A stretch of 64,000 bases of DNA, taken from the NCBI RefSeq assembly GCF_000428485.1, contig NZ_AUAA01000004.1, forward strand, positions 1-64,000, given 5' to 3'. The notes beneath the pieces are model-generated. The model was given only the letters and a program-made list of their open reading frames with translations. It ran no database searches and was not told the DNA's origin. The stretch's first letter is position 1; each line of letters opens with the position of its first letter. Shown here piece after piece: positions 36,035-45,573 of the stretch. Source of the stretch: Epilithonimonas tenax DSM 16811 (GTDB taxonomy: Bacteria > Bacteroidota > Bacteroidia > Flavobacteriales > Weeksellaceae). A program made the position numbers and the translations under genes.

Positions 36035-36201
36035 AAAGATCCTGTGTTTCAAGGTCGTTTCTGCTATTCAAAGACGCGACAGCGAAAATATTGCATTTTA
36101 ATTAATGTCTTGCTGCGCATAGTTGATGTGTATTTAAAACTCCCAATTTCATTATTTATAAAATTTAACGCTTAAATTTATAAAAAGTATAAAAATAAGT
36201 T

Positions 36202-36230
36202 TTTGTTTAAATGGCAACTTTGTACATTTA
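36202..36230 (+). promoter_or_regulatory. Promoter of the aldehyde dehydrogenase
   Basis: TTTG at 36202-36205 and TACATTTA at 36223-36230 (last base deviates from TAnnTTTG) have a 17-bp spacer; the leader would be ~45 nt. Confidence 0.45.
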
Positions 36231-36284
36231 GCAATTCCTAAAATGGTACAATAAGTGTAACCCTATCAGTAAAAAAAAGTCAAA

Positions 36285-37574
36285 ATGAATCTATCAAATA
36301 ACATAAATGCAGCGCAAAAAGCTTTTCTAGAATGGAGAAAAGTGCCTTTCACAGAACGGCAGAAGTTACTCTTGAAATTAGCAGATGTTCTGGAAAAAGA
36401 CAAGGACCAATTTGCAAATCTCATCACGACAGAAATGCACAAGCCAATTTCGCAATCCATTGCGGAAATAGAAAAAAGTGCAGGAATGATCAGGTACTAT
36501 GCTGTAGCAGACAATGTACTGAAACCGGAAGAGATCAAAACAGAATTCAGTATCAGCGAAGTGCACTATGACGCTTTGGGAATTATCCTGGGTGTTATGC
36601 CTTGGAACTTCCCATTTTGGCAGGTTCTGAGATTTGCTGTTCCGGCCATTTTAGCAGGAAATGTCATTTTGTTGAAGCACGCTTCTATCTGTTTCGAAAG
36701 TGGTGATGCCATAGAAAAAGTTTTCCGTGATGCCGGTTTCCCTGATTACATCTTTAAGAATTTGAGAATTGGTCACGAAGAGATCAACGAAATCCTGGAG
36801 AATCCTTTTGTACGAGGTGTAAGTCTCACAGGAAGTGAAAAGGCTGGCGCGAATGTCGCTGCGATTGCCGGAAAAAACATCAAAAAATCTGTCTTGGAAC
36901 TGGGCGGAAGTGATGCGTACATTGTTTTGGACGACGCCGATGTAGAAAAAGCGGCCATAGAAGGTCCTGGCGGAAAACTTCAGAATACTGGTCAGGTTTG
37001 TAACGCTGCAAAACGTTTCATAGTGCATCAGAAAGTGGAGAAGGAGTTTGTTCCGAAATTTGTAGAGGTTTATAATTCTTACCAGCCGGCTGACCCTTTC
37101 CACTTGGATACCAAGCTGAGCAAAATGGCAAGACCAGATTTGGCAGATGAATTGGAAAATCAATATAAAAAAGCACTGAAGTATGGGGCAGAGGTAGTTC
37201 TGGCGCTAGAACGTATCTCTGAAAGCGCGTTTCGTCCCGGAATTATTTCTGTACAGGCAGGCAACCCGATTTTGCAGGAAGAGTTGTTTGGACCTCTGGC
37301 TATCCTGATGGTTGGAAAGGACGACGAAGATATACTGAAGCTGGCCAATGATATTCCATTTGGATTGGGAAATTCTGTCTGGACAAAAGATAAAAAACGG
37401 GCGCAGTTCTTCATAGAAAATTTGGAATCTGGAACGGTTTCTATTAATAAATCCACCAGTTCTGATGCCCGGCTGCCTTTTGGTGGTGCAAAATCTTCTG
37501 GTTACGGTGTGGAACTGTCATTGCACGCTATTAAAGAGTTTACACAAATAAAAACCGTGGTTGGTCATCTTTGA
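36285..37574 (+). CDS. Aldehyde dehydrogenase, succinate-semialdehyde type
   Basis: 429 residues, slightly shorter than the common ~455-480. The fold landmarks are MPWNFPFWQVLRFAVPAILAG (NAD site), the catalytic Glu in VLELGGSDAYIVLDDAD and the nucleophile in NTGQVCNAAKR (Cys near 239). EELFGPLAILM and LPFGGAKSSGYGVE follow near the C-terminus. The sequence style is that of YneI/Sad or GabD-like short ALDHs, oxidising succinate semialdehyde or related aldehydes with NAD(P). It is a single gene with a strong terminator behind. Confidence 0.93.
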   Translation: MNLSNNINAAQKAFLEWRKVPFTERQKLLLKLADVLEKDKDQFANLITTEMHKPISQSIAEIEKSAGMIRYYAVADNVLKPEEIKTEFSISEVHYDALGIILGVMPWNFPFWQVLRFAVPAILAGNVILLKHASICFESGDAIEKVFRDAGFPDYIFKNLRIGHEEINEILENPFVRGVSLTGSEKAGANVAAIAGKNIKKSVLELGGSDAYIVLDDADVEKAAIEGPGGKLQNTGQVCNAAKRFIVHQKVEKEFVPKFVEVYNSYQPADPFHLDTKLSKMARPDLADELENQYKKALKYGAEVVLALERISESAFRPGIISVQAGNPILQEELFGPLAILMVGKDDEDILKLANDIPFGLGNSVWTKDKKRAQFFIENLESGTVSINKSTSSDARLPFGGAKSSGYGVELSLHAIKEFTQIKTVVGHL

Positions 37575-37670
37575 TGATGTTTTGCAGCGTGGTGAACTGT
37601 ATTTTTAAGATTAAAGTTTCCAGAGCTTTTTTTAAGCTGACTATGTTTAAGTCGCTTTTTATAATAGACA

Positions 37671-37712
37671 AATCCCTTCAGAATTAGAGGTCTGAAGGGA
37701 TTTTCGTTTTTG
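37671..37712. terminator. Terminator after the aldehyde dehydrogenase
   Basis: AATCCCTTCAGA (37671-37682) and TCTGAAGGGATT (37691-37702) pair perfectly over 12 bp; the plus-strand tail TTTTCGTTTTT ends the dehydrogenase transcript. The gene-free gap 37575-37873 otherwise contains a family A repeat. Confidence 0.92.
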
Positions 37713-37756
37713 ATAGGTTTGTTTTGTTTTGACAGATCTAATTTTATGTGGAAAGC

Positions 37757-37865
37757 CATAGCCCCGATAGTAGCGGCATCCTTTTTTGTTTTGGCGATCA
37801 TTGTCTTTCTGATGACAGCAGGTGGAAAAACAAAAAAGATAGAGCGGATAGCGGGAAACAGCTCC
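37757..37865 (-). repeat. Dispersed intergenic repeat, family A copy 3, inverted
   Basis: Read on the minus strand it begins GGAGCTGTTTCCCGCTATCC and ends GCTACTATCGGGGCTATG, aligning over 109 bp with copy 1 at 26231-26340. Its end lies 9 bp from the stop codon of the L,D-transpeptidase gene. Confidence 0.8.
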
Positions 37866-37873
37866 TAAACCAT

Positions 37874-38914
37874 CTATCGGATATGCGCAGAGAGTTGGTT
37901 TTTGACCGTCGCCAAAGAATCGGCTTTTGCTTTTTTCTGCTCTTCAACCTGTTTGATGACGATTTCGCGGTTTTCCTGTTCTTTCATTATTGTGGCAAGA
38001 TGAGGTTCTATAATTTGGTTCATCTCATCCACCTGAATATTGTTGGCCTCTGGTGAATCCAAAAGTTTTTTCCAGGGACGTCTTTTCCCCCAGGGATAAT
38101 CGCCAAAGACGATCACGGGCGTTCCTTTTGCTCTTTCGGTTTTTCCGCCCTTGCTCAGGACCCAGTTATCTACCCAATTGTACATCCATTTTGCGTCTTC
38201 TTCCAGCAGTCTGAGACAGGAATGCGATGCGGGATAACCGGGCATACTGTACTGATGCCATCCAATACCGTCAAAGTTAGCGATATTCACGTTCCATCTC
38301 AGTTTCCACTCGTCACTTACGGTGGAGATAGACACTTCTTTTTTCCAGTTTGCGAACATCAATCCTTTTTTGGTCGGCGTTGCTTTTTTACCCATACTGG
38401 TTGGTCCCCATTTCACGATATTGCCGTATTCATAAACAGCGTAAGCCTGAATAGGGTAGGAGAAAAACACGAATTTTTTAACCTTTTCCAGACTGGTCAC
38501 GTGGCCAGGAAATGGCGAATAGATCAGGAAATCTTCTTCAATCTTTGCTGGAACAACCAAGGTGTCTGCAGCGCCTATGTTGGCTCTGTCCAGACGGTTA
38601 AGCGCGAGGATGGTGTAAAGTGCTTTGCCGGTAAATTCTTTTTTGTTTTTTTGCGAAACAGAGTCTGTGTTTTTATAGACCCAAGGAAAAAATCCGAAGT
38701 CTTTTCTTGGGATAACCACATCTGGTACGCTTGGCTTTTCTTCTTCTTCTGATTCTTTTTTCTCTTCCTCTTTTTTGTCATCGGAATCCAAGATATCTGT
38801 TATGGGATTGTTGTTTTTATCAGAAGGGAGATTTTCATCTTTTTTACATTGGATTAAAAATAGCGATGAGGCGATCAACAGTGAAAGTAAAGTTCTTAAT
38901 TTGATAGTATTCAT
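37874..38914 (-). CDS. L,D-transpeptidase-like lipoprotein (YkuD family)
   Basis: 346 residues. It starts with a lipoprotein signal (SLLIASSLFLIQC, Cys at 23), then a low-complexity Glu/Lys/Asp linker (~28-65) that probably spans the periplasm. The YkuD catalytic domain (~145-275) has the His in GIGWHQYSMPG and the nucleophile in ASHSCLRLLEEDAKWMYNW, where SHSCLR replaces the common SHGCxR. Such enzymes form 3-3 cross-links or attach proteins to peptidoglycan. A charged helical tail (~305-346) follows. It is lone, opposite in direction to the dehydrogenase. Confidence 0.9.
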   Translation of the reverse strand: MNTIKLRTLLSLLIASSLFLIQCKKDENLPSDKNNNPITDILDSDDKKEEEKKESEEEEKPSVPDVVIPRKDFGFFPWVYKNTDSVSQKNKKEFTGKALYTILALNRLDRANIGAADTLVVPAKIEEDFLIYSPFPGHVTSLEKVKKFVFFSYPIQAYAVYEYGNIVKWGPTSMGKKATPTKKGLMFANWKKEVSISTVSDEWKLRWNVNIANFDGIGWHQYSMPGYPASHSCLRLLEEDAKWMYNWVDNWVLSKGGKTERAKGTPVIVFGDYPWGKRRPWKKLLDSPEANNIQVDEMNQIIEPHLATIMKEQENREIVIKQVEEQKKAKADSLATVKNQLSAHIR

Positions 38915-39023
38915 AGTGTTTTTTTGTCACCCTAAGATAACAAAAAGAATACCATTCGCAAATCTAAAATCGAAATAGGATCCATCCTATGGAAATATGG
39001 CAATGACCGTTGTCAATAACGAT

Positions 39024-39986
39024 CTAATGTTTATCTATAATGTTTGTGATGATCTGTTTTGCGTGGATCCGCGAATTTTCTATAAACCAAAGATGTGTGT
39101 CTTTTCCGCCACAAACAACGCCTGCGAGGTATATTCCGCTGATGTTGGTTTCCATAGTTTGTGGGTTGTAGAACGGATTGAGGCATTCACCTTTCAACTC
39201 GATTCCCAAGTTTTGCAGAAAGTTGAAGTCAGGTAGATAACCTGTCATTGCCATTACAAAGTCATTTTCTATTTCTTTGATCTCGTTTTCATTGGTTTTG
39301 AAGATCACTGTGTTTGGTTTCACTTCCAGCAGTTCTGCACCGAAAAAAGCTTTGATGCTGCCTTCTTTGATTCTGTTTTCTATATCTGGTCTCACCCAGT
39401 ATTTTACATTTTTTGAGATCTCGTGGTGGCGGATAATCATTGTTACGTTACCGCCTTTTCTGTAGATTTCCAAAGCAGCATCTACGGAAGAATTGCTGGA
39501 ACCAATGACGACCACATTTTGAAAAGCGTAAGGATAAGGTTCTGTATAATAATGTTTTACTTTGGGAAGGTCTTCGCCTGGGATTTCCATCAGATTGGGG
39601 ATATCATAGAAACCGGTAGCAACAATTACATTTTTAGCAAAGTAAACTTGCTTGCTGGTTTCGACTTCGAAAAAGTTAGATTTTTTGATATGCAGTACCT
39701 TTTCGTAGAGATTGATTTGGATATCCTTCTGTCGGGCTATTCCTTGATAATATTCCAAAGCGTCCTGCCTGCCAGGTTTTGGTTTGGTTGTGATGAAGGG
39801 GATTTCATCAATCTCCAGACGGTCGGCTGTCGAAAAAAAGGTCATGTACAAAGGATAATGATAGAGACTATTCGCTACAGTTCCTTTCTCTATGATGATG
39901 TATTTTAAATTATTTTTCTTCGCTTCCAAAGCGCAGGCTAATCCAATAGGACCTCCACCAACAATAAGAATATCGTATAATTCCAT
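39024..39986 (-). CDS. YpdA-family putative bacillithiol disulfide reductase
   Basis: 320 residues. An N-terminal FAD-binding motif (ILIVGGGPIGLACALEAKKN), a second dinucleotide-binding motif (NVVVIGSSNSSVDAALEIYR) and the late IYLAGVVCGGKDTHLWFIEN match the YpdA flavoprotein group, which lacks the CxxC of thioredoxin reductases. In Bacillus/Staphylococcus YpdA reduces oxidised bacillithiol with NADPH; several Bacteroidota make this thiol. No bsh genes are in the window, so the role is by family. Single gene. Confidence 0.9.
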   Translation of the reverse strand: MELYDILIVGGGPIGLACALEAKKNNLKYIIIEKGTVANSLYHYPLYMTFFSTADRLEIDEIPFITTKPKPGRQDALEYYQGIARQKDIQINLYEKVLHIKKSNFFEVETSKQVYFAKNVIVATGFYDIPNLMEIPGEDLPKVKHYYTEPYPYAFQNVVVIGSSNSSVDAALEIYRKGGNVTMIIRHHEISKNVKYWVRPDIENRIKEGSIKAFFGAELLEVKPNTVIFKTNENEIKEIENDFVMAMTGYLPDFNFLQNLGIELKGECLNPFYNPQTMETNISGIYLAGVVCGGKDTHLWFIENSRIHAKQIITNIIDKH

Positions 39987-40011
39987 ACTTCAAATTTAAC
40001 GATTTTCTGGA

Positions 40012-43000
40012 TCAATTTCTATTTTTTAAAAGAATCCAACCATTAATTATTTTATCAGGAAAAGTGATGACGTACCAATAACTCGCGGTAGGCAAGCTTC
40101 GTCCATTAAATTTGCCATCCCAGCTGAAGCTCTCTGTGCTGGATTGCTCGTAAACCATGATGCCATTTCGATCGTATATTTTCACGTTGGAAGGAACGTC
40201 TTGGTAAACGTCTAGATCGCTGAATGTCCATCTGTCATTGATCCCATCATCATTAGGTGTTATTGCGTTGATGACTTTTGCGGATAGTCCATCTCTGGTA
40301 ACACCTAGACATTCAGAATCTTCGAACCTCACATAAAACCTAATAGGCCCGGGGGCTATATGTTCAAAAATATTGGAGTTTTGCCACTGGATGTTATCAA
40401 TGGAATAGATTATTTTTCTACTTCCTGTGGCAAGGACCTGATATGATGTTGCAGAAAGGCCTATTAATTGGGTAATGATTGGCACTTCATACGCAAACAC
40501 ATCGAAAATTTCTGTGAAAGTGCAACCATTACTACTGCCAATAGTAAGACTATATTTGCCTTGTGTTTTCACATTGATGGATGTCGCATTGGGACCTTGT
40601 GTAATAGTAGTGCCGGAAGGATCTCTCCATGTGTATTCTTTTGGGCTAAGATAGGATAGGTCTGGCTCTATTTTTATCACACCACCAGGACAAAAATAGT
40701 ATGATGGTAAATCAAATAAGGGTGTGTTTTTGAGATTAATATTGATTTTCACCAATGCAGGACAAAAATTGGTACCTTCAACTTTAAGGAAAATGACAGG
40801 TGGATGAAGCTGGACATCATACTGATAGGCAGAAGGCGTTGTAATCTTATTTTGGTTATTATTCAAATCTTCCAGCGTTGGATAATAAGAATAATTGGTT
40901 GCAGAAGTGTAAATTTGATTTTCAAACTGGCTAAGGTTTAGTATTTCTTTTCCGTCATTGGCTTCATCACATTCTTCCAATAAGATAGTTTCTTGATTAA
41001 CAGGCGTGACAGATCCCAGCGTAAAATCAATCGCAGAAGGCAAAGTAAAACAGCCTGCAAGATTTTCTACTAGAACATAAATTCTAGTAGGGAAGGGAAC
41101 CGGTGAAAAATTTTCCGGATCTAGAATCGGTTTGTTATTGGTAATATCCGCTTGGGTCAAAAAGAACCTAAAATGATTTTCCGGATCTGTTTCGCTTACC
41201 ATATTGGCGGTATATTGTGGTAAGAGCAGATTGACTTCCGGATGACCGTCCAGATTGCTATCACAGACCTGGATGACAGATGGAACAGCTTTTGGCGGGA
41301 AATATGTTTTTAAAACAATAGAGGCCACAGAAAAGCAATGCGTATTTTTGGACTCGAATCTAGCCCAGAATGTAACAGTGTTGTAAGATGTTGTTTGCAG
41401 ATTGCTTTTTTCTAATACGCCCAAATTTGCATTCTCTTCAGTTTCATAATAAGTGACATCCATATCAGCTATGGTGTCTGTGTTCTGTGCTGCAATGAAC
41501 ATTTGTGCTTTGGCATCATTCAGATCATAGGTTTCACCGTAGTTGTAGCCTTTGTCACATTTTGAGATGATTCCCGGTTTAATGATCACAGTGGGAAGAA
41601 AATCAAAATTAATAGCAATCTTGGCCACCGCAAAACAATTACCTTTAGAAACTTTTACGAAGACTGCGGTACTTTTGGTGATCAGAAAAGAAGTAGGATC
41701 GTAGATGGCATTGCCAAATGTTCCGTTGGTTGTATTGTACGTTTCATAATAACTGTATGATAACTGTTCTGCTCCGGAGTAAAGCTGCGATTGATGCTGT
41801 GTCAGGTCATACGCTTCGGAGTCGTTGTTGTTGTTATCGCAGATGCGCCCGAGGTTGATGATTAGTAGATCTTTGGTGAGGGTTGGACTGGCGATCAGAT
41901 TGAGCACGACCGGATAAATCCTAAAACAATCCCCATTGTCTGCCACCAGGTCCAAACGAACATAGATGATAGCTGGTGTGTTGGTGCCCGTAAGTTGGTA
42001 TGTTGTAATGGCGCCCAGGTTGTTGTTGGCGGTAGCAGGATCCCGAAAGTAACTTACAGTAACGGGTTGTCCTCCTGCAATAGCTGCATTCAGACTACTC
42101 AACGTGATCATTTCTGTGCCGTCGTTTTTAAAATCACAAATATCCTGATTTTGGTTGGCAATCGGATTTCTAAGTTCGATGGTTATTTTTTTAACTGTAA
42201 AACAAGCATCCGCATTTTCGAAGCGCACAAAAAAAGTGTAGCTCACCAGGTCACCATCGTCTGTCAGAATTTGATTGGCAGCAATTACTTCTGATACGTT
42301 AGGCACCGAGGCATCGTTCTGAGTTTTGTAGAAGCTGACTTTTGTAATTTTCGGTAGAGTTGTAAGGAACATGTCCGGATAGATGGTGTTCAAATCAACA
42401 GCAACATCTTCTTTGCCATCAAAACAGTAAATTTTTTTGACATCAAAGGCTTCAATTTTATCCAGGAAGTTAATGTTCATATGGACAATTCCGACTGAGT
42501 AACATCCAGTTGGGCCAGTAACTCTCGCATAGACCGTGTACTTTCCACCTTTTATACTGGAGATCCCTACGCCTCCTGCTTCTGCGGCAGGCATACTTAA
42601 GAAATAGCGTACATTCATCGCAGGATCCGTTGTGATGAGCGGCGTCACCAATGTGTTCCAATCAAAGACTTCGGTGTTATCAGCATTGTTATCGCACAAC
42701 GTGTAGCTAAAGTTGACAGGACTATTGATAACGGGTGCACTTCCGTTTTGGGTATAGGTCACATCAATATCATCAGTCAGTGTGAAGTTTGTTTCGCAAA
42801 CCAAATAATCCATGGTTACAGTATATTTTTCTGTTTTCGTAGGACAGGCATTAACAGTTGCTGTGTTTCCAATGGATTGATTAGATGAGTTCTTCCAGAT
42901 GATGTTTGGTTTTATCTGTGCTCCTGTGGGACTGAATTTCCAACTTTCATTACCGGATTGCCAGATGCTGGTATTTCTTCCGGGAGGCGATAGTCCGTTT

Positions 43001-43695
43001 GTGGCAGTAGAATTCATTGTTCCAATAAGAGATTCTTTGAAACGTGCTGTCGTGCAAGGCCAAGGTTTATTCTCAATATTCACTTCTATTTCGTTAGAAA
43101 ATTCGGACAGTACAATTTGAAAAGTAGAAGTCTCTGTGCAACCAGTCAATCTTGCTTTGTAATAATTGATCACAAATTTCCTGCACGGTGCACTTCCTGA
43201 GACGGTGTAATAGATTTCAGAATCATCAATGTCAGAAAATATCAAATCTTGCATCACACCAAAAATGGCGTTTTTTGGCAACAGTGCATTGGGATTGTTG
43301 GCAAGGATATTCGGATTACTGGCAAGTCCGGCCTGAGTGGTGTCAAAAGTGATAAATCCATTGGTGCTGATTACCAGGTTTTTGTAAGTGTTTCCGTAAA
43401 AGCAAAAATTAAAAGGCAGCGGAATAATATCCGAAAAACTGTCGTCGGTTTTTGCATTGAGTGGTGTTCCCTGATCAAATGGTATGACTGTGGCATAATT
43501 CTGAGCCGATACCTGATATGAATTGGTCAAGAATGTCTTAGGGACATTGGTCACGAGTTCTATGCAAGCACCATTTCCGCAACTCAACTGTGCAGAAGTA
43601 TTTCCAAAAATATCAGTTGCGGTAATATTGGAACAACTTTGTGAATAGAAAAATTGAGTATAAATCAATACAATCAACAAGATCAACCGTTTCAT
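40012..43695 (-). CDS. Large repetitive T9SS type B surface protein
   Basis: 1227 residues with signal peptide (MKRLILLIVLIYTQFFYSQS). After an N-terminal globular region (~20-300) there are about seven diverged ~95-residue units (~325-1000). Each opens with a C-D-x-N-x-D/N-G-type Asp-rich loop and closes with a strand like FVRFENADACFTVKKI. An Ig-like piece follows (~1000-1120). The C-terminal ~85 residues are a type B sorting domain (ITPNDDGINDRWTFSDLDVY, VKIYDRNGIMVYEQ, FNGRSLPTASYWYVI). It should be exported by T9SS and displayed or released; SprB-like adhesins share this architecture. Single gene. Confidence 0.92.
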   Translation of the reverse strand: MKRLILLIVLIYTQFFYSQSCSNITATDIFGNTSAQLSCGNGACIELVTNVPKTFLTNSYQVSAQNYATVIPFDQGTPLNAKTDDSFSDIIPLPFNFCFYGNTYKNLVISTNGFITFDTTQAGLASNPNILANNPNALLPKNAIFGVMQDLIFSDIDDSEIYYTVSGSAPCRKFVINYYKARLTGCTETSTFQIVLSEFSNEIEVNIENKPWPCTTARFKESLIGTMNSTATNGLSPPGRNTSIWQSGNESWKFSPTGAQIKPNIIWKNSSNQSIGNTATVNACPTKTEKYTVTMDYLVCETNFTLTDDIDVTYTQNGSAPVINSPVNFSYTLCDNNADNTEVFDWNTLVTPLITTDPAMNVRYFLSMPAAEAGGVGISSIKGGKYTVYARVTGPTGCYSVGIVHMNINFLDKIEAFDVKKIYCFDGKEDVAVDLNTIYPDMFLTTLPKITKVSFYKTQNDASVPNVSEVIAANQILTDDGDLVSYTFFVRFENADACFTVKKITIELRNPIANQNQDICDFKNDGTEMITLSSLNAAIAGGQPVTVSYFRDPATANNNLGAITTYQLTGTNTPAIIYVRLDLVADNGDCFRIYPVVLNLIASPTLTKDLLIINLGRICDNNNNDSEAYDLTQHQSQLYSGAEQLSYSYYETYNTTNGTFGNAIYDPTSFLITKSTAVFVKVSKGNCFAVAKIAINFDFLPTVIIKPGIISKCDKGYNYGETYDLNDAKAQMFIAAQNTDTIADMDVTYYETEENANLGVLEKSNLQTTSYNTVTFWARFESKNTHCFSVASIVLKTYFPPKAVPSVIQVCDSNLDGHPEVNLLLPQYTANMVSETDPENHFRFFLTQADITNNKPILDPENFSPVPFPTRIYVLVENLAGCFTLPSAIDFTLGSVTPVNQETILLEECDEANDGKEILNLSQFENQIYTSATNYSYYPTLEDLNNNQNKITTPSAYQYDVQLHPPVIFLKVEGTNFCPALVKININLKNTPLFDLPSYYFCPGGVIKIEPDLSYLSPKEYTWRDPSGTTITQGPNATSINVKTQGKYSLTIGSSNGCTFTEIFDVFAYEVPIITQLIGLSATSYQVLATGSRKIIYSIDNIQWQNSNIFEHIAPGPIRFYVRFEDSECLGVTRDGLSAKVINAITPNDDGINDRWTFSDLDVYQDVPSNVKIYDRNGIMVYEQSSTESFSWDGKFNGRSLPTASYWYVITFPDKIINGWILLKNRN

Positions 43696-44091
43696 ATTTC
43701 CAGCTTTAATTATAACCTAATTTAATAAAAAGTTATGATTAATGTAAAATAATATGCGATCAATAATTTTGGGGGTGATATTTTCCGAAGTTTTTAGGAT
43801 AATGAAGAAAATTAATTATAGATTTTTCCCCATCTTATTTTTTAAGGTTAACTGGGGCTTTTCTATCCATAAGAGATGTGGCCAAAACAACAAGTCATCA
43901 CCGGTCACTTCAAGGCAAGGTAATTCGTCTTAACAAATATCCAAGAGCAAATACCCAACTCAGTCACGGTGGAAAAGTACTTGGCTGCTTAGGATGTTTA
44001 TCTATGGATTGGAATGCTTTGATATTGATCTTCGATAAAGACAGATGATCAGGATTTTGTTAGTTGGGATTGAAAACAGCCTTCTGAAGAT
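43696..44091. other. Gene-free stretch of 396 bp
   Basis: No coding frame of note is present. CCCCA (43828-43832) and TGGGG (43853-43857) could form a weak hairpin followed by CTTTT. No TAnnTTTG box was found for the leftward 1227-aa gene. I see nothing else. Confidence 0.6.
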
Positions 44092-44400
44092 TTAGAATTC
44101 TGCGTCTTCCCAACTGCTTAATTTTCCGGCGATTTCTGATAGTCTTCGGTTTTCGTGGCGCAGATCTTCCAGTTGATTCAGAAGTTTGTGGATGATCTCG
44201 ATTCCGGGCAGGTTGATTTCCAGATCGTAATGCCAGTTTGCGAAGCGTTCCAGATGATGCAGTTCCTCATAAACGATATAAGTAGTGCTGTTTTCCGTTT
44301 CGGGATGCAACAAGTCAGAACTGATCAGTTCGTTCAGAAAATGGTCCTCAATTTTGTAAATTTGAATGACTTCTTTTACGGATATTCTTTCGCTCATCAT
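44092..44400 (-). CDS. cbpM: Chaperone modulator CbpM
   Basis: 102 residues fitting CbpM: RISVKEVIQIYKIEDHFLNE, an EELHHLERFANWHYDLEINL stretch and a C-terminal helix with LLNQLEDLRHENRRL. CbpM binds the J domain of CbpA and inhibits its DNA-binding and co-chaperone activity. Its start overlaps the stop of the cbpA-like gene (TAATG); a second ATG follows directly, so the N-terminus may be one residue shorter. The coupling guarantees matched amounts of protein and inhibitor. Confidence 0.9.
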   Translation of the reverse strand: MMSERISVKEVIQIYKIEDHFLNELISSDLLHPETENSTTYIVYEELHHLERFANWHYDLEINLPGIEIIHKLLNQLEDLRHENRRLSEIAGKLSSWEDAEF

Positions 44401-45311
44401 TAAGAATTTTGAAGTTGTTGGAATAGTTCTTTTTGCGCATCGGTAAGATTAGTCGGGATCTTCACCTGATAAGTCACGTACAGATCACCTGCTTCGCCTT
44501 CTTTTTTGTACAAGGGAAAGCCTTTGCCTTTCAGCCTTACCGTTGTCCCGTTTTGTGTTCCAGGTTTCACTTTCAGTTTTACAGAGCCCTCCAGTGTCTG
44601 GATATTGGTGTCGCCCCCCAAAACTGCTGTGTAGAGATCGATGTCTGCCGAGGTTCTCAGGTGGTCACCATCACGTTTAAAATCTCGGTCTTCCGCAATA
44701 TGGAAGCTGATATAAAGATCACCATTCGGGCCACCGTTGATCCCAGGATTTCCGTGGCCTTTCAGTTTTATTTTTTGACCGTCTTGTGCACCGGCTGGGA
44801 TCGTAATTCTTACTTTTTTTCCATTGATATCAAAGGTCTGCTGATGCGTTTTTGCAGCCTCTGTCAATTCGAGATTTAATTCTGCAGAAACATCCTGACC
44901 TTTGAATTTTCCGTTTGCACCTCCTTGGGAATTTCTGCCGAAACCGCTGCCAGAACCGCCGAACATGGATTGAAAAAAGTCAGAAAACCCTTCACCACCG
45001 CCAGGGTCTGTTGCAGAAAATCCACCACCGGGATAAGCGTGATTCTGCTGACTTTGCTGTTGTTGCGCCCGTTCGTATGCCTCGCCGTTCTTCCAGTTTT
45101 CTCCGTATTTGTCGTATTTCGCACGGTTTTCCAGATTACTAAGAACTTCATTCGCCTCATTCAGTTCTTTGAATTTTCTTTCTGCCTCTTTATCATTCGG
45201 ATTCATATCCGGATGGTATTTTCTGGCGAGTTTCCGGTAAGCTTTTTTGATCTCGTCCGCAGACGCACTTTTGCTTACTTCAAGCGTTTTATAATAGTCT
45301 ATAAATGCCAT
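44400..45311 (-). CDS. cbpA: DnaJ-class co-chaperone CbpA
   Basis: 303 residues from the ATG at 45311 ([20 protein letters not shown]); an in-frame TTG at 45344 is rejected. The J domain (~1-70) contains KYHPDMNP (HPD), followed by a Gly/Phe-rich linker (~80-130). Two beta-sandwich substrate-binding domains follow without the DnaJ zinc finger ([36 protein letters not shown]). It therefore matches CbpA, a DnaK partner used under stress and starvation. It is followed, with overlap, by its modulator gene. Confidence 0.93.
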   Translation of the reverse strand: MAFIDYYKTLEVSKSASADEIKKAYRKLARKYHPDMNPNDKEAERKFKELNEANEVLSNLENRAKYDKYGENWKNGEAYERAQQQQSQQNHAYPGGGFSATDPGGGEGFSDFFQSMFGGSGSGFGRNSQGGANGKFKGQDVSAELNLELTEAAKTHQQTFDINGKKVRITIPAGAQDGQKIKLKGHGNPGINGGPNGDLYISFHIAEDRDFKRDGDHLRTSADIDLYTAVLGGDTNIQTLEGSVKLKVKPGTQNGTTVRLKGKGFPLYKKEGEAGDLYVTYQVKIPTNLTDAQKELFQQLQNS

Positions 45312-45428
45312 ATGATCAGTTGGTTTTGTGCTCAGATTTGCCAATACAAGTTACTGATTTTTGAGGCCAACAGGATATTTTAAAGTATGATTTTTAGGTG
45401 CATCAGGATTTCGTGTTGGTTTACTTTT

Positions 45429-45519
45429 TCCCGACGCTTTCTGCTGAATCTTTTTTACCTATTAACTCCGGCTCCGCCCAGTCAACAAGTAAAAATAGAT
45501 GTTGCTGCAATGGGGCTAT
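45429..45519 (+). repeat. Dispersed intergenic repeat, family A copy 4
   Basis: The unit CCGACGCTTTCTGCTGAATC - TTTTTT ... AAAAATAGATG-TTGCTGCAATGGGGCTATG aligns with copy 1 at both ends; the centre differs. It fills much of the 262-bp gap between cbpA and the lipocalin gene. Confidence 0.7.
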
Positions 45520-45573
45520 GTTGTGGATTTATACATTCTTTCAATTGGCTCTTGTTCCTTTTGTCAGATTTTT

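Noticed and set aside
37748-37868. Small frame starting MWKAIAPIVAASFFVLAII with one hydrophobic helix
   Set aside because: It coincides with the inverted family A repeat, so the open frame is a by-product of that repeat; the other copies do not keep the frame.
43828-43862. CCCCA/TGGGG hairpin with CTTTT as a terminator
   Set aside because: Stem of five pairs with a 20-nt loop is too weak, and no gene ends there on the plus strand.
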